Assembly (NCBI GenBank): GCA_021397835.1
Contig: JAJFZO010000407.1
Location: forward strand, 1,612,001 to 1,676,000
Source of the DNA: Moringa oleifera
Taxonomy: Eukaryota; Streptophyta; Magnoliopsida; Brassicales; Moringaceae
Length of the DNA: 64,000 nt
Reading direction: 5' to 3'
The notes beneath the pieces are model-generated. The model searched no databases and was not told the origin of the DNA. It worked only from the letters and a program-made list of their open reading frames with translations. Positions 37,561 through 53,247 of this stretch are shown piece after piece (positions within the stretch are counted from its first letter, which is position 1; each line of letters starts with the position of its first letter). Position numbers and translations under genes: made by a program.

Positions 37561-37609
37561 TCGTTCCGTCTGTTTCGACTGAAACCCTAGCTTGTTGCCT
37601 GTATAAATA
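37368..37609 (+). promoter_or_regulatory. Ribosomal-protein-type promoter (site II, telo-box, TATA)
   Basis: Upstream of the P2 gene: GGCCCA (37368-37373, reverse of a site II element TGGGCC), a telo-box AAACCCTAG (37582-37590) and TATAAATA (37602-37609). Telo-box with site II is the classic combination in plant ribosomal-protein promoters, supporting growth-linked coordinate expression. Confidence 0.65.
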
Positions 37610-37807
37610 AGCTCACACTTTCACAACTCGTGTGTTTGCATTCACGGCGAGGTCCGCTATTACTATTGCCGATCCAGGGACTCTTTGGTAAACGCACTTT
37701 CTCTTTCTATACCTACATTTTTTGCGTATGATCGGATAGAGTACTAAACGTTTGTGATTCGTTCTTTTCTTTTCGGTTTCTGAAACAGGGAAGGTTGAAA
37801 CAGAAAA

Positions 37808-39309
37808 ATGAAGGTGGTTGCGGCGTATTTGCTTGCTGTGTTGGGAGGGAACTGCAACCCTTCTGCGGGTGATATCAAGCACATCCTTGGCACTGGTAAG
37901 GCAATCTTTGTTGCCTTTCGCTTTATTACATTCGCATATATGTATGTTTACAGCTGTATGTGTTACTTAATTAGCATTGTTTACTTGTAGTCTTGTGTGC
38001 TTTTCATTTGTAGATTGATATGTTTATTTGCTTGTCTTTTGTATCACGACCTGGTGCTTCATTATTTGGTAGTGTATATTCATTGTTAGTGTTTATTCTG
38101 TCATTTTCTTTTATCTCCCTTGTGTTTTTTATGAGTATTGACCAGAAGGGCTCTAGTTGAGCCTCTGTCAACATGGCTTAGGAAAATTATTTGCTTTGTG
38201 AATGCTGCATTGTGGTTGGGTAATATGGTATTAGATAAATAAGAGGGTGAGACAAAACTTGGTCTTTGATCAACTACTAGTGATTTGGACTAATGTTGAA
38301 CTGTAATATTGATGATTGTGTGCACTACTTGTTGTTGGTTGATTTTGCACAAATAGGAAATTTTTGTCAAGATTATTATAGATTTAAAAATGATTTTATG
38401 CCTTGCAAACCAGGTTGGTTTGTTAAGTGTGAATTGAGGCACATTAGAGAAGTGGGGGCTTTGTGAATTGAGGCACATTAGAGAAGTGGGGGCTTACTTC
38501 TTTTTGTCTCAGTTATTTGCTTACCCTCAATTTTTATTGGTTATAGTGAATATTTTGTGTTGTTCTGTATTCTGTTTAAGTTTTTGTAATATGTAATTGT
38601 ATGTACATAAAAAATGCCTACGGATAGTTTTGTCCTTTGAAAAGAAGAATATGGTTGATTTATCACTAAATAGAATTCTTTTTGGAATTTAGTTGGAGCT
38701 GAGGCTGAAGATGATAGGATTGAACTTCTCTTGTCGGAAGTAAAGGGTAGAGATATTACTGAGCTTATTGCTGCTGGGCGGGAGAAGTTGGCCTCAGTAC
38801 CCAGTGGTGGTGGCGCAGTTGCTGTTGCTGCACCTACTGCTGCCAGTGGTGGTGCTGCCGCAGCTTCGGGTGCAGCTGAGACAAAGAAAGAAGAGAAAGT
38901 AGAGGAGAAAGAGGAATCAGATGATGTAAGTGTTGATTAGTATCTTTTCTTTTGGAAGAATATCTATGCAACGCTTTTGTTTGATTCTCAATTCGGACTT
39001 TAGTTGCCTCCTCAGTTTATCTTTGCATTATTGATTAACAAGGTTGCCTTGCTGTGGCAGTCTCTTTGCCATGGGCGGATGACTTTAAGGATGCTTCATG
39101 ATTCAACATATACCTTTTCTTTTTTTCTTACCCATTACATGATTTTAAATTTGAAGGTTTACATGCCAAACATAGAATATTGTTCTGTCTGATTGAGTGT
39201 GGTTATAGAGGTCATTTTTCCTGTCTTATCAATTATAATTCTTGGTTCTAATTCTGTTCTTGTTGCTTTCAACTTGTTGCAGGATATGGGTTTCAGCCTC
39301 TTTGACTAG
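37808..39309 (+). CDS. RPP2: 60S acidic ribosomal protein P2
   Basis: Component of the lateral stalk of the cytosolic large ribosomal subunit, where P1/P2 dimers recruit translation factors. Three exons: 37808-37895, 38693-38925 and 39283-39309 (TAG), in frame, giving 115 residues. The N-terminal helical domain starts [15 protein letters not shown] and continues [20 protein letters not shown]. An Ala/Gly-rich hinge follows, then a charged segment ([14 protein letters not shown]) and the conserved tail DMGFSLFD, which the tiny last exon encodes. A 5' UTR intron is likely: the leader reads CTTTGGTAAACG near 37682 and an acceptor-like CAG precedes the ATG region at 37788. The gene converges on the reductase gene. 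Confidence 0.95.
38428..38495. repeat. 34-bp tandem duplication in the P2 intron
   Basis: Two adjacent identical copies of a 34-bp unit (TGTGAATTGAGGCACATTAG followed by AGAAGTGGGGGCTT or a near form) start at 38428 and 38462. It looks recent, because no differences are visible in the core. Confidence 0.9.
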
Positions 39310-40396
39310 AGTATTGATCAACTGCAAAACACCTTTTCTTCTCAATACAAGTTCTCACTTAGTCTCTGAAGTTCTGTTTCTCATTATTATTTAGGTTTTT
39401 GGTTTTATATGGTTTGTTAGATGGATATGTTAAAATGTTGCCATTGATTTGGTAATGACGAATGGAACTTGATTTTATTAGTTTCTTTTGTCCATTATGG
39501 CTATCAACTCCTTTTAAGGGTCTTTGAGAAATTTGTCATTGTTTGCAGCCTTCTTTGATTTTGTAATGCCTAAATGGCACCCAATATCGCATCTGGTGCC
39601 TATCATTTGAAATGCTGAGTAGGGGTCTACCCAAGAAGAGTGAGAGTGGACATAGTACTCCTCAAACCTCTGCATTGTTCCTGAAACTAATTGGGGGGAT
39701 TCTTATGGAATAGGAAAATCTTAATAACTCAATCTATGGGAAACTTTAAGGGAGGGTGAGCTTTTCTTGTTGCCATTTTCACAGAAAAAAGGTAAAGTAT
39801 CAATGCATCATCTGGTACAATTGTTGTGGTTGAATTTTTGTCACTGATATATTTGTTTGTTGCAAGGTATGAGCTTTACCTGATGTTACTCAGGCTGTGA
39901 TCGTATAGCATAAATAATGTTGTCAATGTTGCTGTGTTCATGGGGTTTGATATGGACTACCTACCTCTCACTTCAATAGCCAATTTCGGAGCATGATATC
40001 ACTCAGGTCCTTCTCATATGCCTCCAGAAATAAGAATGTGAATCATTTGAATGTTAGCCTCTTTTCTTAATATGGCTAAGGTTCTTGGTCTTAGGAGGGT
40101 AACCAATCACTGAGCATTTTCTGATGGTTAACCTCAGAGTATAAGAATTAAGAAAGAGAAATGATTAAATAGAACTAAATAACTGGCTGTGATTATCATC
40201 ATCAACCAAGGAAGAATTGAAATTCAGCAAAGAGAAAAACTTAATCCACATAATCATGTCCAGCAGAGTGCACTCACAACCCAATAAAAATTCCTGAAGC
40301 TGAACTTTCAGTAAATGAACAGAGGACTGAAAGATTGCAGCAAGCATTTTTGGCATCCATGGCATATCTTTGCACCTATTCACTCAGTAGGGAAGT
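39310..40396. other. Intergenic space between convergent P2 and MDAR genes
   Basis: Presumed 3' UTRs of both genes and about 700 bases of unassigned sequence. I see no gene and no repeat. Confidence 0.6.
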
Positions 40397-44526
<4,130 letters not shown>

Positions 44527-44640
44527 TGATAGATCGAAGTGAACCTTCCCTTTGCTATGTGCTCTTTGACTCTGTGATTTGTTCTGCCTTTTTTTTGGGA
44601 AAGAATGAAAAGTAGGTAGGGGCTCCGTGATTGGGCCAGA

Positions 44641-44712
44641 TATTTATAGGGAGACTTGGCTCTTTGTTGGCTGGTCTTGCATTTCATTGATATGCAGGAA
44701 TTTCGCCACGTG
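44641..44712 (-). promoter_or_regulatory. MDAR promoter: TATA box and G-box
   Basis: On the gene's strand, CTATAAATA (44641-44649) lies about 115 bases upstream of the ATG. CACGTG in an ABRE-like GCCACGTGTC context (44706-44714) lies about 60 bases further upstream, and a second CCACGT is at 44752-44757. ABA or stress induction is plausible for an antioxidant gene, but this is inference. Confidence 0.6.
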
Positions 44713-45940
44713 TCAAGTCAAAAGCCGCGCATCACTGCTGACTGTACAATCGCCACGTAAATAAATCAGTAACGGTTGATTTTGCCTGATGTGTCAGTCA
44801 ACTCTTACATTATCACCGCATTCTAGAACTTGAGGACCATTTTTATGTTTACACAAACTTGGCAAAAAGAAAAAACACCTCTAGTAGTGTAATTACCAAA
44901 AACATAAAAGCAAACCCCTTTTACCCACCAAGATATATATATAAATTTATGATATAATCTTCTTTTTTTGGGCTAAATATCAAAATAAATTATATATTAC
45001 CCTTATTTTTTTATTAAATATGTGGTATTTATTTTATATTAATTTTACATAAAATTTTTTAACTTGATTTAAAAATTAGATATTGTCTTTAAATTTTAAA
45101 AAATTATTTAAATAGATTTGAAATAATATACATATTCAAGTTAACATCATTAAAAAATCAAAATTTATAGTATTAAAATTATTTTTGTAATTTAAATTTT
45201 TTATAACGTAAAATTTTAAATACATATTTAACACTAAAAACATCTGATTTTTTTAACTTAAAATATTTTTATTACATCTATAAAAATTTTCAGATTAACA
45301 TTTATTAAGATCTTCAATTTGAATTATTCTTTTAGAAAAAATTGAAAGTAAGTGTCAATTTAAATAAAATTAGTATAAAAACTTAAAAAATATTTTTAAA
45401 AATTAATACAAAAATTTAATTAAAAATAATAATAATACAAAGTTTATTTTGATACTTGTCCTTATTTTTTTAATACAGATCCATTGAAATATATGAAATC
45501 AATATTTTATCTATTGGTTAGTAAAGTAATTTTATAAACTATTTGATACAAATATAAAAATATAAATAATAATATAAATGCTTATATCAAATACAACCCA
45601 TTATTATCAAGCATCCATAAAGTTATTTAATGAAAGTATGGTGATTAAATATATGATAAGAATTCTCGAGTGGTTGTGCGCATAATCCTTTCATAATTAA
45701 TGCATGGAGAAAGAATAAAGCTTAAGCCAATCAAGGCTGTCGGTTCAAAAGCCGCTAATTTTAATTTTAATTTATAATGTGAAAAGAATCAAATAATTTG
45801 ACCATCCAAGACTAATTCAATATAATTTTATGGTGCTCTTATTTTCTTTTTTGGAATTCAAAGGAGTTCAAGGCGTCAAACATGGACAGCGAAATATTAG
45901 GAATTTCATTACTTCTCATTACTATGTGGCGCCCAGTATT

Positions 45941-46409
45941 TGACGTCACTGATGATGGCAGCAGATCATCATCGGTATTAAATTGACGTGGACGTCCCAA
46001 TTAGAACCCACAAATCACCCTCAAAAAGTGAGTTTATCTTTCTTAATTTTGCTTTTTCTTTAAAAAAAAGCAAAAAGAAGGAAATCGGGACCCTTTTATA
46101 GCCACGTCATTTTTTAAAAAACAACATTTCACTATAAATTGAAATGACTAGGTCCAATGATGGGTCGGGTCAAGTCCTACGGGCTTTCAACTCACCCTAC
46201 CTGAAGGAGAAACCACGAGGCCCAATGGGTTCGAGCATTTCACTTATGCTATTCGAGTTGGGCCGGCCTCAGGCCATGACCCATGAGCGACTCGAATGCC
46301 ACTTGCCTTCCGTACAATTTTACCTCTGGTAAAATTTAAAGCAAAACAATAACAACAAACAAAACTAATAATACTTGTTACTGTCAATGGTGGATGCTTC
46401 TTCCACGTG
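45941..46409. promoter_or_regulatory. Cluster of ACGT-core elements
   Basis: Within about 470 bases: TGACGTCA (45941-45948), TGACGTGG and GGACGTCC overlapping at 45984-45997, GCCACGTCA near 46101-46109, and CCACGTGTCA around CACGTG at 46404-46409. These are bZIP-type binding sites. No adjacent gene is evident; the nearest is MDAR, whose start is 1.4 kb away. Confidence 0.45.
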
Positions 46410-47029
46410 TCATATTTATGTCATTATATATCTGTTTCATTTTATAAGATGATTTCAAATAAGTAGTATTTTGCTTTCATCCTCCTGTATGCACATGCAC
46501 ATGCTGTGTTTAATTCCGTGTTTCTTGGCCAACTCTAACCTTTTGTTTTTTTTTTCAAAAACAAATCTTCAAAATAATAAAATAAATCAAAAAATATATA
46601 CGAGAATTTGCTTCCTTTCATCTTTCTATCTTTACCATGTAAAACTATTATAATTTTTAATAAATTTAAAATGGATTTTTGAGTCACCTGTATTGAAATT
46701 AATATATTTACTCTCTACCTATAAAAGCAAGTATAAAAACTTTATTATTAGAGCTAAGATGATAATGGTAGTGTACTAGGAGGACCCAGTGAAATGTGTA
46801 GGCAACGTCAACATCATGTTAATGCCGACTGTCCGTTTCAGTGGTACGAAGGGGTAGGCCTCATCTACTGTACTGTCTATAGTCTGTACCTTATGCTCTT
46901 CGTCGGCCGTAAACTTAGTCCCCTTGGTCAATGCACTTTGAATTCTACTTTTGGCAAATTACACACGACTCCCTCCAAACTACGGCACTTTAGTCACAAA
47001 AAGTAATTTCTCCTTTCAAGAAATTAAAA

Positions 47030-47032
<3 letters not shown>

Positions 47033-47060
<28 letters not shown>
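47033..47060 (+). repeat. 28-base uninterrupted G run
   Basis: Pure G from 47033 to 47060, followed by (AG)n. It is capable of G-quadruplex formation. Homopolymers this long are also prone to sequencing or assembly error. Confidence 0.9.
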
Positions 47061-48269
47061 AGAGAGTTTGCGTATCATAACTTGCATGTGCCAGTGGAGC
47101 TAGCACTGCATCGAGGACAGTGGCAGCAGCCATGGGACAGGACCGCATCACGAACTCAATTTGAACTTGGGCGCGGACCAGGGGCACTGGCTCTGTGCGT
47201 GACATCAACGGGTACTCTCTTGGCTGGACGTGACCAGGCCATGTTATATATTAGGACTTAGGACATGCTGGGGCCTGACATCGCTTCGGGTACTCTTGCA
47301 CCAGATCTGAAGCACGAGAGACACGGTTGGGTGGAGAACAGAAGAGAAGAGAAAACAAAACGCACCACTTCAACTCTTGAAAATAATATATCATTCATGG
47401 TTTGTTAAAGGGTCGCTTGGCTAGCTTGGCTTCAGGGTCAAGACAAAAACCTACCATCCTTTTCTTGGGAGGTGGGCGTACCATGTGTCTCCTCGGATTC
47501 ATGGCTCCCTTCGTTCCCTTAATTTTAATTAATTTATCTACAAAATATTTAGTATTATCCTTGAAATAGGAATACTAAGCTTCTATCTTATATTTTTATT
47601 TATAAATATAAGTTAATTTAATCCTAGTAATACCTTGTATCCTTTTGCTTTTTTTTTTATTATAGTTTTTCATTTTCAAAATTACAGATGTTGTCACATT
47701 GCATTTTTTTTAATGATAAGATCAGTGAGTTTCATTTTTTTATAAATATTTATACCTTAGATATTTTAATACACTCTAAATTATATTTTATTAATAAACT
47801 ATTATATTTGGAGTTGGAAACTTTCTAGTTATAAAGACAATCAATCATCGTATATACAACTAATGAAGTAATAATTAAAGCATCAACTTATTAAATTATT
47901 ATTTTTCAACAAAGTTTAATCTCTCAAATTAAAATTCTGTATTTATATTTTAATAAATTATTACCATAACTTTTTTTCTATTTACATTCTTTATATTTTT
48001 CTTACATGCTAAACCTTTAAATCTCCCTTTGAAAATTGAGATTATATTTTTAATATTAGTATTCAATAGAATATCAAATAATATATATGGAATTACATCA
48101 ACTATAATGTTATTTATTTTATACAAATAAAATATTATTTATAATTTTTTTGTTAAATAAAAATAAAAACCATATAAAACCCTAATCTTATCTAAGATTT
48201 ATTCTCTTTCTTTCCAAACCAATTTTGACTTTTAAAAATTTTACACAAAAAAATTAATCTATTAATTTA

Positions 48270-48620
48270 AATAAAATTAATTTTTTTAAAATTAATTATT
48301 TAAATATTTAAATTAAAAATATTTTACAATAAAATTTAACTTGAGATTTTTGATAAATATTTTTAATATTCAAGTTATTATAAAAAGAGTCAAAAAATGT
48401 TGGTACTGATTTTTTTTAAAATTATATTGCAAAATTTTTAAAAATTCATAAAATAATTAGTAAGTTGAACATTATTTAAATTTTAAAAAATAAAGTAAAA
48501 ATTTATGTCAATTGCTGTTGATGTATTTTAATGATATCATTAATTTTTTACAATAATTTTAAATAAAAATTTAACTTTCAAATTAAAAATTTATTTAATG
48601 ATCTTTTAAAAATCGAAATT
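48270..48620 (+). repeat. Dispersed AT-rich repeat, copy D
   Basis: Contains TAAATATTTAAATTAAAAAT, AAATTTAACTTGAGATTTTT and later AAAAAATAAAGTAAAAATTTATGTCAATTG, followed by TATTTTAATGATATCATTAA, in the block order of copies A-C. Boundaries are approximate. Confidence 0.5.
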
Positions 48621-49799
48621 TATTTTAACAGAGAGAATACACCTCAAACTTTTAGATAATATTTATCTTAAATAAAATTACTAACTCTTTTCATAAAGCA
48701 TATGTTATGTGTTGCTCTCCCCGACGCATGGGCTAAATAGTAATTTTCCACTAAACAAATTGCTTTCCGAGTCTTGAGTGCAGTGTAGATGATTTAACTC
48801 TCTGGATAAACTGTCTCCAAACATCTTTTACGTGGGCCAAACCTGCCCTGCCCTTTTTTAGTCGCCCTTGATGGTTACTTGAGGACCGCATCACAAGATT
48901 CTTATCCATTGATTATGTCGTAATTACCCCAAAACTTTTGGTTTGCTTTTAGTAAAGCCGGACAATGGTATCATTTAACCACACTCCCAAACATCCCCTG
49001 TGCATTAAAAATATATTAAAAAACACATAATAAAGGCGTCAAAAATACAATAATTAAATCCATGAAATCATTTTTAATTAATTAAAATAATTCTCAAAAT
49101 TATAAATTGATGAAATAATTTTACAGTACAAATAATTTATTAATGAAATTAGTCACAAAATTAATAAAATAATGGAAAAAAAGACTGAAAACAGTGAATC
49201 TACAAAATAAATAGTAAAGTGTGTGGCATCATTTTTATTTTAATTTATTAGTTAAAAAATATTTTAATGCCTCGAAATTTCTGCCTGCCTTCTTGCTTTA
49301 TATGTTTTTAAATGTTTTTAATATTTCTGATACATGGCGGGATGGGGCCACAGTAAGACAAACTAGACAGCATCTGTTTCTGTCAACTACCTTTTCTTTT
49401 TTCTTTTTATTTTCATTTGTTTTTTAAATAAATAAATGCATTAAAAGCAAAAGAATTGCATTTTGTTTACCGTAAATCACAGCAATGAATTATTTTCACC
49501 GTTCAGTAATGTACCCAACATGTTCTTTAAAGTCCCGAGGCACATCATAGCCAATCAAAATCTAATGATTTAGTTAAGAGAAAACAATGAAAAGTTTGTG
49601 ATTTGACATATTTACCATTAATAAAAAATTGCATGTATCACATATAAATACAAGTTAATATTTAAAATAAATAATTTTTTCATAATTTAAATTTTATTTT
49701 TAATGATTTAATTATGTAGTTAAAACTTTAATTTTATTTAATTTAAATTTTGACTTAAATAATTATAAATATTAAGTATATTTTATTATTAAAATATTA

Positions 49800-50050
49800 A
49801 CTTAAATAAATATTATATTTGATGTCAAAGTTATTGTTAAATTTTAATAATTTTTTATATATGAGTTATTATTATAAATTTTTTAAAATTTTGATAATGT
49901 AAAATTAAAAAATATATATTTGATATTTAAAAATTAAGAAATTTTTTTGTAATGATAGAGTCAATATTTTTTACATTTATTATAATTTTGATTTAAAATT
50001 TATTTATAAAATCTTTAATTTAAGTACTTTTAAATTTTTAAATTAATTCA
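49800..50050 (-). repeat. Dispersed AT-rich repeat, inverted copy E
   Basis: Reads as the reverse complement of the family: AAATATATATTTGATATTTA, then TTTGTAATGATAGAGTC, then ATAATTTTGATTTAAAATTT and AATCTTTAATTTAAGTAC. It shows that the family is inserted in both orientations. Confidence 0.45.
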
Positions 50051-50849
50051 AATTAAAAATTTAAATATACAATTAAAAAATAAAATGATAAACTTAAAAT
50101 TAAAATATAGTAAAATGATAGTTTTATATTTATCTTCATATTTAATAAATTATGTTATTTTAAATTTTAAATAGATTTTATTTTTTAAAAAAATATTTAA
50201 TGAAAATGATAGGTCTAAAAAGTGGAAGAAACCAAAAGGAAAGTGTCTCCTGGGGCGATGCAGTGCCCATTGATGTCCTGGCTAGTCTGACAATAATGTT
50301 TCTCAATTATTGAAGGGTGCATCTTAAATGCAAGGTTATAACTATTGTCACAGGCTCATCCCATGCCCAAGCTTCGGCCTTTCAATTTGGTTGGCCATAA
50401 AAATTAAAGATTTGGTAATGATTTGGTTCATGCCATGTGCCTCTACTGGTGCTGCCATGGAAGAAGTTTAATAACGAATAAAATTTTATTTTTTTTAAAA
50501 AAATAATTTTTCAAAAAAACTAATTTTTTATTTATCAATTTAAATATAATTGAATCATGTTAAAAATTTTAAAAATTTAAAACATTCAATTTTATGATTT
50601 TTATGATAAATTTTGATTTAAATTATAACTATGAAAAATACTTAAACTATCCTCCTAACTTTTTAAAATTTAATGATTAATTTTTTAAAAAAATTATATT
50701 ATTAAAAAACTGAAAAATCATAAACAATTTAGAAGTTAAAAATTAGAGTCCACATAATTTTAAAATATTATAAAATACTAGTTCTCTTAATTTTTACTTT
50801 AAAATTTTGAAAGTCTCCAAATAAATTTTAAATGATAAAAAATAATTAA

Positions 50850-51180
50850 ATTAAATTTTATTAAAAATTAAAAATTTAAAATATTTAAATTAAAAATGTC
50901 ATATTATAAATTTTTACTTGAAATTTTTTATAAACGTGAAAAAATATTTAAATTATCATTAAAAAAATTTAGAGTTCTTTGCATATTAAAAATATATATA
51001 TTTTAAAAAATTTATAATTAAATATTTAAAAAACTCATAATAAATAGTTTATAAATTAAAAATTATTTAAAATAAAGTATAAAATTTATTTTTATAATTT
51101 TTTAAATATTTTAACAATAAAAATATATTTAATTTTATTAGAGTAATCTAAACTAATATTTAATTTAATTATTTATTATT
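50850..51180 (+). repeat. Dispersed AT-rich repeat, copy C
   Basis: Contains AAATATTTAAATTAAAAATG, AATTTTTACTTGAAATTTTT, GTGAAAAAATATTTAAATTA and later AATAAAGTATAAAATTTATT followed by TATTTTAACAATAAAAATAT. It is the closest in order and spacing to copies A and B, 28 kb away. Confidence 0.6.
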
Positions 51181-51989
51181 AATTTAATTTTTTTTAAATA
51201 TTTTAAACAAAAATGAAAAGAAAATATTTTTTAAAATTTAAATATTATTTGCTTTATAAATTATTTAAATAAAATATGCATATAAATAATAAATTATTTA
51301 TTTATATATATTAGAATTTATATAATATTTTTAATTAATGATATATCATAGTAATCAATGGCTGAGTTGACAACTTGCTTATTTTCTTTGCTCTAAAATA
51401 GCTAATGTGGTATTAGCATGCTTCAATGGCAAGATTATATTCTATAACAAGTCAGATCTCTTAATTAAATTATTTTTATAAATACAGCCAAATCTTAATT
51501 TTTGATCAAAATTTAATAAAATATTTTTACTGCCATTATTTATTTATGATAAAATGTTTGTGTCCCATTTTTTTAAAACATTTTCATAATTAATGTATTG
51601 TAAAAATTAAAAAATTAAAATTTTAAAATAAGACATCTAGTCATGATTAATGAAAAGATTATAACATAAAAAGACAAATTAAAAGGTTATATAAAACAGA
51701 ATGTGAGATGTAATAAGTAATAATTGCAAAGAATCCTAAGCTAACATTTGCCCGGAAAATTATGTTTTTCTCTCTTTCTTTGACATATTTATTTTTATCT
51801 ATTTTCTTTTTTCCTCCTAAATTTTGAATGTTTACATAGAATTAAGTGATGAGCCACTTACTGAACCATTTAGATATATTAATGTAATTATGTCAACTGT
51901 CTACATCTATCATGCGTTTTTTTCTTCGTACGTGAGACCCACAACATACATGGTGGGGCCCTTCTTCTTCTAACTATTCAGAGCTAGAC

Positions 51990-52163
51990 TGGGAAAAGGC
52001 GAACAGTAGAAGTAATTGTACTCTTCGCCCTCACCGGCTCACCCTCTCTCTCTCTCTGGTCCCTAGGGTTTCAGTCTCAAAATCTGGTTTCACCTTTCGT
52101 TCTACGCGTTTTGATTCGTGAATCTGTTGCTGCAATGTGCCTTCGTTTCTCTGTTGGTTTCAG
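51990..52163 (+). other. 5' UTR exon of the KIPK-type kinase gene
   Basis: A pyrimidine-rich leader with (TC)n at 52042-52056 and CCCTAGGGTTT (telo-box-like on the other strand) ends at a donor, CAG|GTACTG (52163/52164). The matching acceptor CGTAG (53245) lies two bases before the start codon, implying a 5' UTR intron of about 1.08 kb. The 5' border is approximate. Confidence 0.6.
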
Positions 52164-53247
52164 GTACTGTTTCTATTTCCGATCTGGCTTTCTTTTAGCT
52201 GCTTTATGCAAAGTCGATTTACATACGCGTACGCGTAAGTTTATTCGTATTTGGTTACGCTCACGCTGCGTCCTCTGCTTTTGGTTCTACCTTGGAGCTC
52301 TGGTTCTTTTGGATTCTGATTCATGCAAACGTTTTTGACAAAGTGGTAATTTTTCAAATAGAAATGAAAGTTGCAGCCTTCCTGATCACTGATAAGCTCA
52401 CACTTTCCTGTTCTTCTCTCTTTACTCTCTGTCTTCTGCTGGCTGGATCCAATAGGTTCTTTTAGTTATTTTTACTTTAAGATCAAGGCGGAGTAGCCCT
52501 GTTCTTTGTGTATTTCACCAAAATGAAAAGAGCAGAAAAACAAGAACTTAAATGAATATGACAAAAATTCGAGCTTTCAGTGGTTTTTTTTTTTTCATAT
52601 GTTTGTCTTCTTGTTTCTGCTTGAACTTGACATATTTGGTTAACCAAGGATAAATTTATTTCACAATAATTGGTGCGCTTTTGCTGGGATGGCTGGCAGA
52701 TTGTTGCTAGTGTATTTTTATATATTTCTTCTGAGGTTGACTGCTAATCTGGAAAATTTTATCGTAAAATGCATCGGATTAAAGCTCTACTAAATTTGAA
52801 AAGGAGTGTTGTTCTCTTACATGTTTTCAATTATCTAAGGGTCATGTAAGTTTTGGACTTTGAGAAATTCAAGCAGCTATTATGTCAATGACTTGTTGTC
52901 TTCTTTCTGCCCTGTCAATTCAGTGCACTTTCTGTTGTGGGCTGATTTTGTTTCAACTATGTGATAATCAAACCATTTGTATATTGTTTAAAGCCTTGGA
53001 CTTTATGCTTACTAGTCCTGATGTAAACCAAACTTTCTTGATCCTTTCAGAGTTTGGATTTTGCATTTTGGTGTCACTGAAAATATTTAACCGATCAATC
53101 GAGCTTTTGGACCCATATACTCAGAGAAGGTCATGTGGGCCTTAATTTCTATGCCCGGTGGTTCTTGCATCTGGAAATCCTAGAAATGGATTAGTCATAT
53201 TCCCCCGTCTTTGTTCAATCACTTAACACTCTGTAAATATCGTAGTA

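Larger units (their letters stand above)
44760..51950. other. Long intergenic region with dispersed repeats, no gene supported
   Basis: Extremely AT-rich at 44930-45830, 47520-48690, 48980-50220 and 50460-51720, where dispersed repeat copies lie. GC-richer islands at 45840-46340, 46780-47520 and 48700-48960 hold only short frames with no recognisable domain. One of these (46144-46332, +) is 62 codons. The islands may be remnants of old genes or elements, or regulatory DNA. Confidence 0.6.

Noticed and set aside
46144..46332. 62-codon + strand frame in a GC-richer island
   Set aside because: Short, no domain, no splice partners.
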